Shown here piece by piece: positions 8,256 to 16,467 of a DNA stretch of 26,771 bases (the stretch's first letter is position 1; each line of letters opens with the position of its first letter). The DNA is taken from NCBI GenBank assembly GCA_001940725.1, contig MDVR01000150.1, forward strand, positions 1-26,771, in the 5' to 3' direction. The notes below the pieces were generated by a model. It saw only the letters and a program-made list of their open reading frames with translations. It was not told where the DNA came from and did not search any database. Position numbers and translations under genes: made by a program. The DNA is from Candidatus Heimdallarchaeota archaeon LC_2. GTDB taxonomy: Archaea; Asgardarchaeota; Heimdallarchaeia; Heimdallarchaeales; Kariarchaeaceae.

Positions 8256-9940
8256 AGCCATGGAAGTTTACGAACAATCGCATCATCCGCAAGTGCTTCA
8301 GTCGCTTCTGCAATTCCTAATTCTGTTAAATTGGTCAATATATCAAAAACTAACTTACCTATTTCTTTATCCTCTGTGGATTCAATTAATTGCTTTAAAC
8401 ATTCGATGGTTCCTTTAACACCATATTTATTTTTATATAGTATATTATGTCGTCTAACCCATCTAATAAATGCTTGAAATGTATCTTCAACATCTTTTGC
8501 TTTTTTAAGTACGATTAAATAATTATCAGTGTCACTGAAATCCGCAAATCTGGCAACGTATTCAATATTCCAATCAATCAATACACCTGGTAGTTTTATT
8601 TTTTCTTTGAAATCTTCTTCCCATGATATATTAGGATCTTGACATAATATTGTCGCAGCTTTGTACTCTCCACTAATATCTTGAATTAAGACTCTAAATC
8701 CCCATATATTTGATTCGACAGGAGTGTTTCTCAAATTATCAAATGATAACCTTGGAGGTTTATATGATTGGGTTGTTGTTAATATATTCCCTATTCTTTC
8801 CTTTATATCTCCTAACTTTCCGTCTTTAATTGCTCTATGTATTTCTTCGCTTGGTAACATCGAGAGAGTATACATTAACCTTTCATCACCCCCTTGTAAG
8901 GATTCAGTCGTCCAATATCTTAGATCAAATGACTCGCTGATAATAACAAATGGACTGGGGCTTCCTAGTAACTTGTAAGACAGAGTAGAGGGATCACTTT
9001 GAACGAAATCTTCTGCTAATAACCCGGTAATCCTCCAATTAATTGCTAATTCTCTGTAGATATCCTGAATATAATCTTGCATAATTCTGGTAAGTTTACC
9101 TTCCCTTTTCGCATGGTGCAGTAAGCGTTCAAGAATAGCTGGTATTTTTCCTATTCGATAACCATTCCCATTTGTAGCAATTTTCTCAAAATTAATAATT
9201 ATCGGTAATACATCTGGATCCTCATATTCACTTTCAATTTTCTTTTCAATTTCAATTTCATCTTGAAGTTTATCAAATTCAGTTGCTGCTTCTAATGCTG
9301 ATAAAAGGTCAGATTCTAATCCTAATAACATATCATCTGAATCACTTGAATCACCTTCTTTTTTATCAAATCCAAAGTCTTCAAGTTCAGCAAAAGGATT
9401 ATCAATTTCCGCAGATTTGACTTTTATTTTCTCTTTTTTATTTTTTTTCTCCGGTTTAACTTTTACTTGAGATCGAGGTTTATCACCTTCTGGTGTAAGT
9501 TTTCTAACTGGTGTTATGATGAAATTTTCTTCTAATTCAGAGATAATTTTTTCTAATTGTCGATCTAATACTTCAATTATTCTGAAATAAGACCAGATAT
9601 AAGGAAGAGAACTAAAAGCTTCTTTGAACTCTAATAACCTTGCCTTTGCTTCTGGTAATGTGGTTCTTAACATAACAGGTTCTTTCATATAATGGTCTAC
9701 ACTATCAGCATTTAATTCAGTGATATCTGCATCTTCTGAAACCAAACTTTGCCAACTTTTTGGATTAATACTTTGTCTACTAACTAAATTTGCTGGTGTA
9801 AAAAAGAAAAACCATGCTAAAGGAACAAAACCTTCTGCGGTAAATGATGGAATTATATCTAAATCCTGCCCCGACGGTGCACTGCCTAAATATAGTTCAG
9901 AACTTTTACTACTTAATTCTCCTTCAGTTGCCATTACCAT
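8240..9940 (-). CDS. Unrecognised 566-residue soluble protein with charged central linker
   Basis: I cannot place this protein in a family. It has three parts. Residues 1-160 are mostly hydrophobic/helical, with a Trp/Phe-rich stretch ([15 protein letters not shown]) and a helix pair ([20 protein letters not shown]). Residues about 160-255 are low complexity, first lysine-rich ([16 protein letters not shown]) then acidic with Asp/Glu/Ser runs, and look disordered. Residues 256-566 look folded, alternating strands and helices ([47 protein letters not shown]). No signal peptide and no clear membrane span. The ATG has a second ATG two codons later. A TATA-like AATTAAAG lies on this strand at 9963-9970, 27 bases upstream, and there is no ribosome site, so it is probably leaderless. 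The layout, two domains joined by a disordered tether, suggests a scaffold or adaptor, but that is speculation. Confidence 0.8.
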   Translation of the reverse strand: MVMATEGELSSKSSELYLGSAPSGQDLDIIPSFTAEGFVPLAWFFFFTPANLVSRQSINPKSWQSLVSEDADITELNADSVDHYMKEPVMLRTTLPEAKARLLEFKEAFSSLPYIWSYFRIIEVLDRQLEKIISELEENFIITPVRKLTPEGDKPRSQVKVKPEKKNKKEKIKVKSAEIDNPFAELEDFGFDKKEGDSSDSDDMLLGLESDLLSALEAATEFDKLQDEIEIEKKIESEYEDPDVLPIIINFEKIATNGNGYRIGKIPAILERLLHHAKREGKLTRIMQDYIQDIYRELAINWRITGLLAEDFVQSDPSTLSYKLLGSPSPFVIISESFDLRYWTTESLQGGDERLMYTLSMLPSEEIHRAIKDGKLGDIKERIGNILTTTQSYKPPRLSFDNLRNTPVESNIWGFRVLIQDISGEYKAATILCQDPNISWEEDFKEKIKLPGVLIDWNIEYVARFADFSDTDNYLIVLKKAKDVEDTFQAFIRWVRRHNILYKNKYGVKGTIECLKQLIESTEDKEIGKLVFDILTNLTELGIAEATEALADDAIVRKLPWLYSDV

Positions 9941-10227
9941 ATGAATAATAATACTTGGTCTACTTTAATTCTTTGACTTCAAATCGAATCAGTATTCTTA
10001 GTTGTACTATTCTTAATGCTATCATCTTGAATTTTTTTTAACTTAAAATCATTGATCTACAAAATATTTTGGATTATTAAGATAATATATTATTACATCA
10101 TTTTTTTTTTGAAAAATGAGAATTGAACCTTTATAGTACAAGTTTATGAAGATATAAAAGAAGTTTAGATATTTTTGATTTGCAATTAGGTAATTTATTA
10201 TAAGCATAATTTTTATCATAATTTCAG

Positions 10228-10950
10228 TTGCGTATAACCACAAAATGCCCGCTTAAAGATTGTTCGATCAAAAATACAATTGATATTGAAGAACCTAATA
10301 TCGAAATAGCGGAAGGTGGAATTCCATCTCCATCTTATGGTCGGTCTGGTGTTATACAACTTAGCTTATCGCATCCTGGACATGTTATAATAATTGATGT
10401 GGATGCCAATGGTGATGTGAGGAAATATCTCACTGTACCTAAAATTGATTCAATTGTTGACCATTACAATATGACTGTGGCAAATCGGATACATCAAAAC
10501 CATTCTAAGTTTCACACATTTTTCGTTTTAACGAAAGATAAAAATTGGCGAGAGTTTTTTGTACAAACGGGATCTAACTTTCTTGAATTCGATGATATAG
10601 ATGATTTTGCAATTATTTCGAAACCGAATTATCTTGAATTAAGATTAGACAAATTCAGTGTAATTATTTCAGACAACCTTGATATAATAAATGAATTACA
10701 ATCTAATATTTCCTTAATTATTGAAGAAAATCGTTTAAGTACTTCGTTAAACACAATAATGGAAAATATATCTTTAATAGATATTATAGGGATTGCGTTA
10801 GATGAAAAAAGGTTAATGGCAAATGAAAAGCCATTACAAGCTGATATCATTATTACTAATTTAGATGTTGCTTCTGTATTCTATATGGTTCCAGACAAAG
10901 AATCAATAGGTTTGTTTTCATTAGAAATTCTCGATCATCTTCCATTTTAG
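10228..10950 (+). CDS. Unrecognised 240-residue protein
   Basis: I do not recognise this gene. The N terminus has a CPLKDC pair (Cys7 and Cys12), too little for a zinc finger by itself, then an acidic strand (IDIEEPNIEIAEGG). A GVIQLSLSHPGHVIIIDVDANGDVRKYL segment (about 41-69) reads as two strands with a turn and is the most conserved-looking part. The C-terminal half is leucine/isoleucine-rich, with strands and helices (LELRLDKFSVIIS, then a helix around LNTIMENISLIDIIGIAL). No signal peptide or membrane span. The start is TTG 10228, placed 28 bases after the centre of a TATA-like TTATTATAAG (10195-10204), consistent with a leaderless message. It is divergent from the unknown 566-residue gene across a 287-base AT-rich gap (9941-10227) containing long T runs. 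Confidence 0.75.
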   Translation: MRITTKCPLKDCSIKNTIDIEEPNIEIAEGGIPSPSYGRSGVIQLSLSHPGHVIIIDVDANGDVRKYLTVPKIDSIVDHYNMTVANRIHQNHSKFHTFFVLTKDKNWREFFVQTGSNFLEFDDIDDFAIISKPNYLELRLDKFSVIISDNLDIINELQSNISLIIEENRLSTSLNTIMENISLIDIIGIALDEKRLMANEKPLQADIIITNLDVASVFYMVPDKESIGLFSLEILDHLPF

Positions 10951-11008
10951 TAGTATTATTTGAAAAATCATCTGATAAGCATTAATCCATTGTGTTTAAA
11001 TCTTTGCA

Positions 11009-11017
11009 ATTATAAGG
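11009..11017 (+). promoter_or_regulatory. TATA box for the histidine phosphatase gene
   Basis: AATTATAAG centred 26-28 bases before the TTG start at 11039, with no SD sequence between. The spacing fits an archaeal promoter giving a leaderless transcript. Confidence 0.45.
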
Positions 11018-11038
11018 CTAAACCATTTTTGAGATATA

Positions 11039-11620
11039 TTGATAATAGATATCGTTCGTCATGCAGAAAGTGAAGGTAATAAATTAAAGATGCTTCAGGG
11101 GCAATTTAATTCTCAATTGTCTGAAAATGGTAGATTACAAGCAAAATCTTTAGGTGAGATTTTAGATTTTCCTTATAACGGTGTATATTCTTCTCCTTTG
11201 GATCGAGCACTGGAAACCGCAAAAATCTCAATATTTGGAAAATACTCAGATCAAATAATTGAAATTGAGGGATTACAAGAAATGAGTTTTGGTTTATTAG
11301 AACAAGTTCATTTTAGTGAATTTTCCAATAAACAAGCTGATATGTGGAATAAAATGAAAACGGAGGTTAATTATAAAGAGCACGAAGGGGAAAGTGGAAT
11401 TGAATTTTATAATCGAGTGATATCATCAATTGAATATATAATAGAAGAATCCAAGAAGAAAAACCATCAAAAAATCCTATTATTTACTCATGGGGGGGTT
11501 ATACGAATTTTATTTCAATTTTATCTTAAACTAGAGAAACCGTTTGTTAAGAATACACAGATCATGAGGTTTTGCTATTCGAAAAGTAGATTAACATTTC
11601 AGAAACAAATCAATTTTTAA
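11039..11620 (+). CDS. Histidine phosphatase family protein (phosphoglycerate-mutase-like)
   Basis: The 193-residue protein carries the full catalytic set of branch 1 histidine phosphatases: the RHAESEGN motif with the phospho-accepting His8, Arg56 in SSPLDRALETA, the acidic residue in GLQEMSFG (Glu81) and His151 in the late THGGVIR motif. Such enzymes (GpmB, CobC, SixA, PhoE types) remove phosphate from small metabolites or proteins; the substrate cannot be told. The length suits a single-domain phosphatase. The start is TTG 11039, with a TATA-like AATTATAAG at 11009-11017 about 26-28 bases upstream, so the transcript is probably leaderless. It ends 3 bases before the convergent transporter gene. 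Confidence 0.92.
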   Translation: MIIDIVRHAESEGNKLKMLQGQFNSQLSENGRLQAKSLGEILDFPYNGVYSSPLDRALETAKISIFGKYSDQIIEIEGLQEMSFGLLEQVHFSEFSNKQADMWNKMKTEVNYKEHEGESGIEFYNRVISSIEYIIEESKKKNHQKILLFTHGGVIRILFQFYLKLEKPFVKNTQIMRFCYSKSRLTFQKQINF

Positions 11621-11623
11621 TTA

Positions 11624-13216
11624 TTATTTACCAACTATTGGTTCAATACTGTAATCAGATTGTAAAACTAACTGGTCATGATTTCTGAAATGTTGCCAAA
11701 ATACAAATATTGCAATCAAGTATAATACTGATGCAATAACAAATGGTTCCACGAATTTTTCTTGATTAAAATAAAATCCTCCAATCAAAAATCCAATTGC
11801 AGAAAATATTGACGCTCCGGCCTGTCTTAGTGCTTCCATGGTGGTTCTTTCTTCGTCGTCAACGGTTTCCATTGCCAAAGCTGATTCTGTTGGACCTGTT
11901 GAATTCATAAATAAACCACGTGATAAATAGAAAAATCCAGCAAAGAATAACCAACTAGAAAATGGAATTAAAACCATAAATACTACACTAATTAGCCTGG
12001 TTCCTACAATCATGTTGACCTTCCCATATTTATCAGCAAGAATTGGTGAAATTATATTTCCAATGGCAATAAAAAATGAACCAATTGCAAAGATTATTGA
12101 TATTTGAGCAGGATTAGCTGCATACTTCAATAAAAAGAATATTTCAAAGAAATTAACAAACAATGCCGCTCCAAGTCCAATGAAAATTGAGGATATAACG
12201 AATACACTAATTGTTCTCCAATGTTTTACGTTTTTGAATGTTAATCGGGCCGAAACCGACATTTCTTTTGCTTTTTGTTTCAAAATTGGATCTTCCTTTA
12301 AGAAAAATGCAGGTAGAAGTGATAACCACCAAAAAATGACACTAATGAATAATGCTACTTTGAGAACAAAAATTGCATTGTTCCCAGACACAATTGGATT
12401 CCCATAAAGTATAGTTGCAATAAATAAAGGGACCACCCCTGCAATAAGGTTACCACTCATTGAAGCAAATGTTGACATTCCTGATGTTACAGAAAACAAA
12501 TGAACTCTCTCTTTAGAAGTTGATTGTTCATAAATAAAAGGTGCCTCTGCAATAGAATGAATACTCATAACTGCAGATCTAGAAATATGTGCAACCATGA
12601 CAAAAATTGGACTATGGAAAAATATTATCGAGAAAACAGCAGAAGCCCCGAGAAAATCTCCTATAATGAAACTCCATTTTTTTCCTATTTTATCAACGAT
12701 AATTCCATTGAATGGTGCCATGATTCCTGAAACTATTGAACCCATAGCAAATAATAAAGCAATAAAATAAACCGTTCCAAAATGATTTCCAAGAAAATCT
12801 ACACCATTTCTGAAAACATACAATAAATAGAAAGCATAGATTATGGTCCTAACACCATAAGTCAATGACATACCTTGAACATGGATTATGTATAATCTTG
12901 CGTTTCTTCCAAATGAATTAATTTTTTCACCATAAGTTTGTGGATTCTCAAGATCTATTTTATCGCGTTTTAACAACCAGATTCCAGATAATAAAATTAG
13001 AATAAATAGGAGTATACCCGCGGAAACAAATACAATTGATATAGAGCTAAATTCAGAACCTGTATCTAATTCATCCCTGATTAAAGTATCCCCCTCCTGA
13101 TGTCCTGATACCGTTCCTAAAGTCCTTAACAATATAAATAACAAGGCCAATATAATAAAATATCTGATTTGCACGAATTGATTGTTAATTTGAATATCTT
13201 TCCAATCTTTATGCAT
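11624..13216 (-). CDS. Major facilitator superfamily transporter with two extra N-terminal helices
   Basis: A 530-residue polytopic membrane protein. The MFS part begins near residue 110 and holds about twelve hydrophobic segments, with the loop 2-3 signature as GIIVDKIGKKWSF (about 175-187) and the related loop 8-9 motif SPILADKYGKVNM. Long helices include FAMGSIVSGIMAPF and FIGLGAALFVNFFEIFFLL. Before this core lie two additional helices (about 19-37 and 59-83) separated by an acidic loop (EGDTLIRDELDTGSEF), which ordinary 12-helix MFS proteins lack. The substrate is unknown; many relatives are drug or sugar exporters. ATG 13214-13216 has a TATA-like TTATTTAAAATAAG about 24 bases upstream. 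Its 3' end nearly meets the histidine phosphatase gene (3-base gap). Confidence 0.9.
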   Translation of the reverse strand: MHKDWKDIQINNQFVQIRYFIILALLFILLRTLGTVSGHQEGDTLIRDELDTGSEFSSISIVFVSAGILLFILILLSGIWLLKRDKIDLENPQTYGEKINSFGRNARLYIIHVQGMSLTYGVRTIIYAFYLLYVFRNGVDFLGNHFGTVYFIALLFAMGSIVSGIMAPFNGIIVDKIGKKWSFIIGDFLGASAVFSIIFFHSPIFVMVAHISRSAVMSIHSIAEAPFIYEQSTSKERVHLFSVTSGMSTFASMSGNLIAGVVPLFIATILYGNPIVSGNNAIFVLKVALFISVIFWWLSLLPAFFLKEDPILKQKAKEMSVSARLTFKNVKHWRTISVFVISSIFIGLGAALFVNFFEIFFLLKYAANPAQISIIFAIGSFFIAIGNIISPILADKYGKVNMIVGTRLISVVFMVLIPFSSWLFFAGFFYLSRGLFMNSTGPTESALAMETVDDEERTTMEALRQAGASIFSAIGFLIGGFYFNQEKFVEPFVIASVLYLIAIFVFWQHFRNHDQLVLQSDYSIEPIVGK

Positions 13217-13386
13217 AAATTTTATTCCAACTTATTTTAAATAAAGTATTACGTTTATAAACTTTATATTTTCTCATAACCGAGTGTCTGATCATTGTCC
13301 GATAATTGAATAGTAACTTCTAATATCCTAAATTTGAATTATATATTAAATTCAATATTATCTAAGAATAAACGACTTTGACTTAA

Positions 13387-13980
13387 CTATTTTAATTTAA
13401 AATAAACTCGACAACCATTATCTTCTAATTTATTTATGATTGACTTGTTTAAACCATCATCAAGATTGATACGATTTTCATAAATTTGAAGTACTTGTAA
13501 TTTTTTTATTTTCAGAAGGGTTCTTGGCAGTCTTTTAATATTATTATTTTCAAGATTTAAACGAATTAAACTTTCCAGCTCCCCTATAGAATCCGGGATT
13601 ATTTTTATTTGATTATTACCAAGATCAAGGTATTTAAGATTGATTAGTTTACCGATTGAGGAAGGAATAATCTCCAATTCATTTTTCCAAACAGAAATAT
13701 TGACTAAATATTTTAAATTACAAATTGAATTTGGTAATTTTGATAATCGATTATCAGCCAAATATAATTGTTCTAGGTTTTGTAATTGTGAAACGGATCC
13801 TGGTAAATGTGTTATTTGGTAACTGGATAAATTGATGGAGATAATCTTATTATTTCGCATCCCGTAAATGGCATCCTTTCTGATTCTTCCCTGAAATCCA
13901 TCAAATAGGCGTATCTCGGCTAATACTTTTTCAAGGATTTGAAATTCACTCAAGGTATATTTTATACATTGTATTTTCAT
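13387..13980 (-). CDS. Leucine-rich repeat protein
   Basis: The 197-residue soluble protein contains about five leucine-rich repeats of roughly 23 residues between residues 47 and 175: KIISINLSSYQITHLPGSV, LEQLYLADNRLSKLPNSI, LVNISVWKNELEIIPSSI, LKYLDLGNNQIKIIPDSI, LIRLNLENNNIKRLPRTL, and a terminal LQVLQIYENRI. The first 45 residues and the last 25 act as caps. LRR arcs bind other proteins, so a scaffold or inhibitor role is likely; the partner is unknown. No signal peptide, so cytoplasmic. ATG at 13978-13980 has an AGAGGAT ribosome site (minus strand, 13989-13995) at 8-10 bases, unlike most neighbours. It is divergent from the presenilin-like operon. A 170-base AT-rich gap with nothing recognised separates it from the upstream start of the MFS gene. 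Confidence 0.93.
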   Translation of the reverse strand: MKIQCIKYTLSEFQILEKVLAEIRLFDGFQGRIRKDAIYGMRNNKIISINLSSYQITHLPGSVSQLQNLEQLYLADNRLSKLPNSICNLKYLVNISVWKNELEIIPSSIGKLINLKYLDLGNNQIKIIPDSIGELESLIRLNLENNNIKRLPRTLLKIKKLQVLQIYENRINLDDGLNKSIINKLEDNGCRVYFKLK

Positions 13981-13988
13981 ACTTAAAA

Positions 13989-13995
13989 ATCCTCT
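13989..13995 (-). promoter_or_regulatory. Shine-Dalgarno site of the LRR gene
   Basis: AGAGGAT on the minus strand, about 8-10 bases before the ATG at 13978-13980. It supports that start. Confidence 0.5.
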
Positions 13996-14056
13996 TGTTA
14001 TGAATTTACCCGATTCTATATTGCAAGTTTATCATTGTAAAAATTAACCACAAGTG

Positions 14057-14067
14057 AAAATATATTA
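14057..14067 (+). promoter_or_regulatory. TATA-like element for the presenilin-like operon
   Basis: AAAATATATTA lies about 43 bases before the TTG start at 14105, which would place transcription start near 14088 with a leader of about 17 bases. It is only a pattern match in AT-rich DNA. Confidence 0.35.
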
Positions 14068-14104
14068 AATCAAAGTACTTAACTTACATCAAGATTTAGC
14101 TGAC

Positions 14105-15040
14105 TTGAATTTGAAGGCAAAAATAGAATGGCTTCAAGAGTTATTATTTCCCCAAATGATTCTATTCATGGGAAATCTTTTCTTATTTTACACAATAGGT
14201 AATGGAATAATATTGGATAAAGATGTAAGTGGAGACGATATTAAATCAACAGAGGGTGTGATTAATTTCAGCAATGATTTTCTGCTGGATTTCATTACAA
14301 TGCTAATTCTGAGTACCATACTATTTTATCTGATGATTATTAAGTTCAAACAAAATGGGTTACGAGTATTATTCAGTTTTTCCTTATTTTTTATTTATTT
14401 TGCATCCATCTATGAGATCGTAATTATATCAAAAAATACTTTTTCAGAAAATCTCTTACTCTCATCAATTTTAATGTTAACCTTATTGTTTTTAATCCCA
14501 TTGAGTATTAATTTTCTTTACATTTTTAGCTTTGGAATATATAAACTGGGAATTAGAAATATGGGGTTAGTGATTTCGGGATTATTGGCAGGTCGATTAA
14601 TTGCAATATACCTTGATTTTACATCTTTAATTGTTATTTCCATCGTTTTGATTTTCTATGATATTTGGAATGTCTTTAAGGGTCCATTAACTAAATTAAT
14701 TGGAAAGCCCACGATGCGAGATCAAGCTTCAATAAATAATCCAGCTTCATTTAATCATGATGTGTATCTTAAGCAGATATGTTCTGAAGGGATTCCGGTT
14801 TATATTTCAAAAAATAGTAATGTAATTATTGGACTTGGTGATTTATTTTTCTTTTCGGCCTTGATGTATCGAGCATTAATAATTTGGGATCTTTTAGGGA
14901 TATTATTATCATTCACAGCAATCATATTAGGTTTACTTTTAACAATGAAATTGTTGATGTACATAAGCCCCTTACCTGGATTACCAATTCCAGTAAGTTT
15001 TACTTTATTGATTTTCCTATTTTTGGAGTTATTTAATTAG
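14105..15040 (+). CDS. Presenilin/signal-peptide-peptidase-like GxGD aspartyl protease (archaeal PSH, PF06550 type)
   Basis: The 311-residue protein has about nine hydrophobic helices and all three hallmarks of intramembrane GxGD proteases in the right helices: Tyr-Asp in helix 6 (IVLIFYDIWNVF, Asp186), the GLGD motif in helix 7 (NVIIGLGDLFFFSALMYRA, Asp246) and a PAL-like motif in the last part (SPLPGLPIPVSF, about 289-298; the GLPxP form resembles other archaeal homologues rather than eukaryotic PALP). The loop between helices 6 and 7 has about 50 residues, as in archaeal PSH. Such enzymes cut transmembrane helices inside the bilayer. TTG 14105 is taken; a TTG two codons later is possible. 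The stop TAG overlaps the ribosome site of the next gene, so the three genes 14105-16374 form one operon. Confidence 0.87.
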   Translation: MNLKAKIEWLQELLFPQMILFMGNLFLFYTIGNGIILDKDVSGDDIKSTEGVINFSNDFLLDFITMLILSTILFYLMIIKFKQNGLRVLFSFSLFFIYFASIYEIVIISKNTFSENLLLSSILMLTLLFLIPLSINFLYIFSFGIYKLGIRNMGLVISGLLAGRLIAIYLDFTSLIVISIVLIFYDIWNVFKGPLTKLIGKPTMRDQASINNPASFNHDVYLKQICSEGIPVYISKNSNVIIGLGDLFFFSALMYRALIIWDLLGILLSFTAIILGLLLTMKLLMYISPLPGLPIPVSFTLLIFLFLELFN

Positions 15041-15045
15041 GTGAT
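15039..15045 (+). promoter_or_regulatory. Ribosome binding site of the YhhN-like gene
   Basis: AGGTGAT, a strong match to the 16S rRNA tail, overlaps the upstream TAG and lies 4 bases before ATG 15050. It favours that ATG over the GTG at 15041, which lies inside the site. Confidence 0.6.
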
Positions 15046-15049
15046 ATTA

Positions 15050-15721
15050 ATGTCTGCAGGAATTATTATAGCACTGGTTTTCTATCTGATGTCTTTACTC
15101 ATACTGATTTATCATCTTTTCTCAAAAGAAAAAAATCATTTTCTTATTAGTATAATATTGATTATCATTGGATCATTCACATTTCAGTTAACAGAAAGTT
15201 TCAGTTCTGAATATCTATTATTTTTCATTGCGATCATTTTCTCTTTTATTGGAGATTTATTTATGGCAAGAAAAATAAAATTAGTAGAATCAAGAATTGT
15301 AAATGGTACTATTGGATTTGGAGTTGCTCATATATTTTACATTCTTGCCTTTTATAAATTAGGTCCACAAAGTATCGAATTGTGGGAATTAGGTGTAGGA
15401 ATAATTTTACTCTGTTTCCTCTATTATTTTGTTATTTATTCTCCTGAACTTCATAAATCCTTGAAAGTAGCTACTTTTGTTTATGCGATGATTATTGCCA
15501 TATTATTTGTAGTTATACTAGATTTTAGTAATAATTCAAGTATTAGGCCCTTATCATCCATTATTGCAGTAATTGGGATAATTTTATTCATTTTATCTGA
15601 TAGTATTATTTCTTATTCCGAATTTAAGAAGGAGATTACTTATTCAAAAGAAATTATCTCTATTACATATGTAATTTCTCAAATTCTGCTCCAACTAACT
15701 CCAGTTATTTTGGTGATTTGA
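15050..15721 (+). CDS. YhhN/TMEM86-like membrane protein (putative lysoplasmalogenase family)
   Basis: The 223-residue protein is almost entirely hydrophobic with about eight helices. It has the conserved pattern of the YhhN family: IIFSFIGDLFMARK in the third helix, then GTIGFGVAHIFYILAFYKLG, and LFILSDSIISYSEF late in the chain; the acidic residues (GD, SD) and the AH are the family's likely catalytic positions. Characterised TMEM86 members hydrolyse the vinyl-ether bond of lysoplasmalogens. Archaeal lipids are ethers, so the archaeal substrate is unclear. The ATG is set by the AGGTGAT site 4 bases upstream. The gene's TGA shares its final A with the ATG of the next gene (TGATG), a sign of translational coupling. 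Confidence 0.82.
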   Translation: MSAGIIIALVFYLMSLLILIYHLFSKEKNHFLISIILIIIGSFTFQLTESFSSEYLLFFIAIIFSFIGDLFMARKIKLVESRIVNGTIGFGVAHIFYILAFYKLGPQSIELWELGVGIILLCFLYYFVIYSPELHKSLKVATFVYAMIIAILFVVILDFSNNSSIRPLSSIIAVIGIILFILSDSIISYSEFKKEITYSKEIISITYVISQILLQLTPVILVI

Positions 15722-16374
15722 TGTCTGAAAAAAATAGTTCAATCTTTCAAGATAGGCCATTTTACCTTCTTTCATCATCAAAAAACATCATATTACCTGA
15801 ACATATTAATCAATTTAAAAATCGAAATCCTGAACTTTCAACTTTTGTAGACTCCTTTCCAATTGAATTAAAACCAATTCAATTGAGCAATTTCGAAGCA
15901 TTTTGTTTTTGGATTATTGGTCAACAAATAAGTGGAAGGGCAGCGAACGCAATTATTAAACGGTTTCAAGAATATTTTATTACTATATCGCCAAATGAGA
16001 TCTTATCAAAATCAGTTCCAGAACTTAGAAGTATCGGGCTTTCAAAGAACAAAAGCCTTTATCTTCATAATTTAGCAAATTTTTTCTTAAACAATGAATT
16101 TCCTGATTTTAAATTAATGAGTAGTCGTGAAATTATAGCATATTTTTCACAAATCAAAGGAGTAGGAGAATGGACGGTTCAAATGCATTTAATTTTTTCT
16201 TTTGGTAGATTGGATTTATTTGCAAGTAAGGATTTAGTTGTTCGTAAAGGTATCCAAAAATTGTATAATCTTGATCACACACCTTCAGAAAAAGAGGTTC
16301 TACTACTATGTGAAAAATGGACAAACTTAGCAACCTTAGGAACCATTCTTTCTTGGGCAATGATGGGTGAATAA
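15721..16374 (+). CDS. DNA-3-methyladenine glycosylase, AlkA-like (HhH-GPD family)
   Basis: The 217 residues follow the HhH-GPD layout: a helical start with FCFWIIGQQISGRAANAIIKRF, LRSIGLSKNKSLYLHNLA, then the helix-hairpin-helix FSQIKGVGEWTVQMHLIF and the catalytic Asp in LFASKDLVVRKGIQ (Asp about 171). There is no iron-sulfur cluster Cys set at the C terminus, so it is AlkA-like rather than Nth/MutY. It excises alkylated purines such as 3-methyladenine, starting base excision repair. The ATG at 15721 overlaps the previous stop; a GGTGAT at 15712-15717 may act as its ribosome site. Its place in an operon with two membrane proteins is odd for a DNA repair enzyme. The hairpin at 16370-16393 begins at its stop. 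Confidence 0.9.
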   Translation: MSEKNSSIFQDRPFYLLSSSKNIILPEHINQFKNRNPELSTFVDSFPIELKPIQLSNFEAFCFWIIGQQISGRAANAIIKRFQEYFITISPNEILSKSVPELRSIGLSKNKSLYLHNLANFFLNNEFPDFKLMSSREIIAYFSQIKGVGEWTVQMHLIFSFGRLDLFASKDLVVRKGIQKLYNLDHTPSEKEVLLLCEKWTNLATLGTILSWAMMGE

Positions 16375-16393
16375 AATTGTTATCAATTTTATT
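16370..16393 (+). terminator. Perfect 10-bp hairpin at the end of the glycosylase operon
   Basis: Two exact 10-base inverted arms (16370-16379 and 16384-16393) flank a four-base loop TTAT, covering the stop codon and followed by T-rich sequence (ATTTCTATTTATTTAATTTG). The stem is entirely A/T but for one G-C pair. It could end transcription or protect the 3' end. Archaeal termination relies mainly on T-runs, so the stem's role is uncertain. Confidence 0.4.
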
Positions 16394-16467
16394 ATTTCTA
16401 TTTATTTAATTTGTTACCTTTAGAAGCTTAATAGAAAACATTTTTATCATTGTAATCGAGAAATTGT

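Noticed and set aside
9941..10227. T9 and T11 runs as terminators
   Set aside because: They lie between two divergent genes, so no transcript needs to end there on the plus strand; they are more likely part of the AT-rich promoter region.
10049..10243. A 64-codon minus-strand frame in the divergent gap
   Set aside because: Made of AT-rich codons (Ile, Tyr, Asn, Phe), and it overlaps the TATA-like box and start of the plus gene at 10228.
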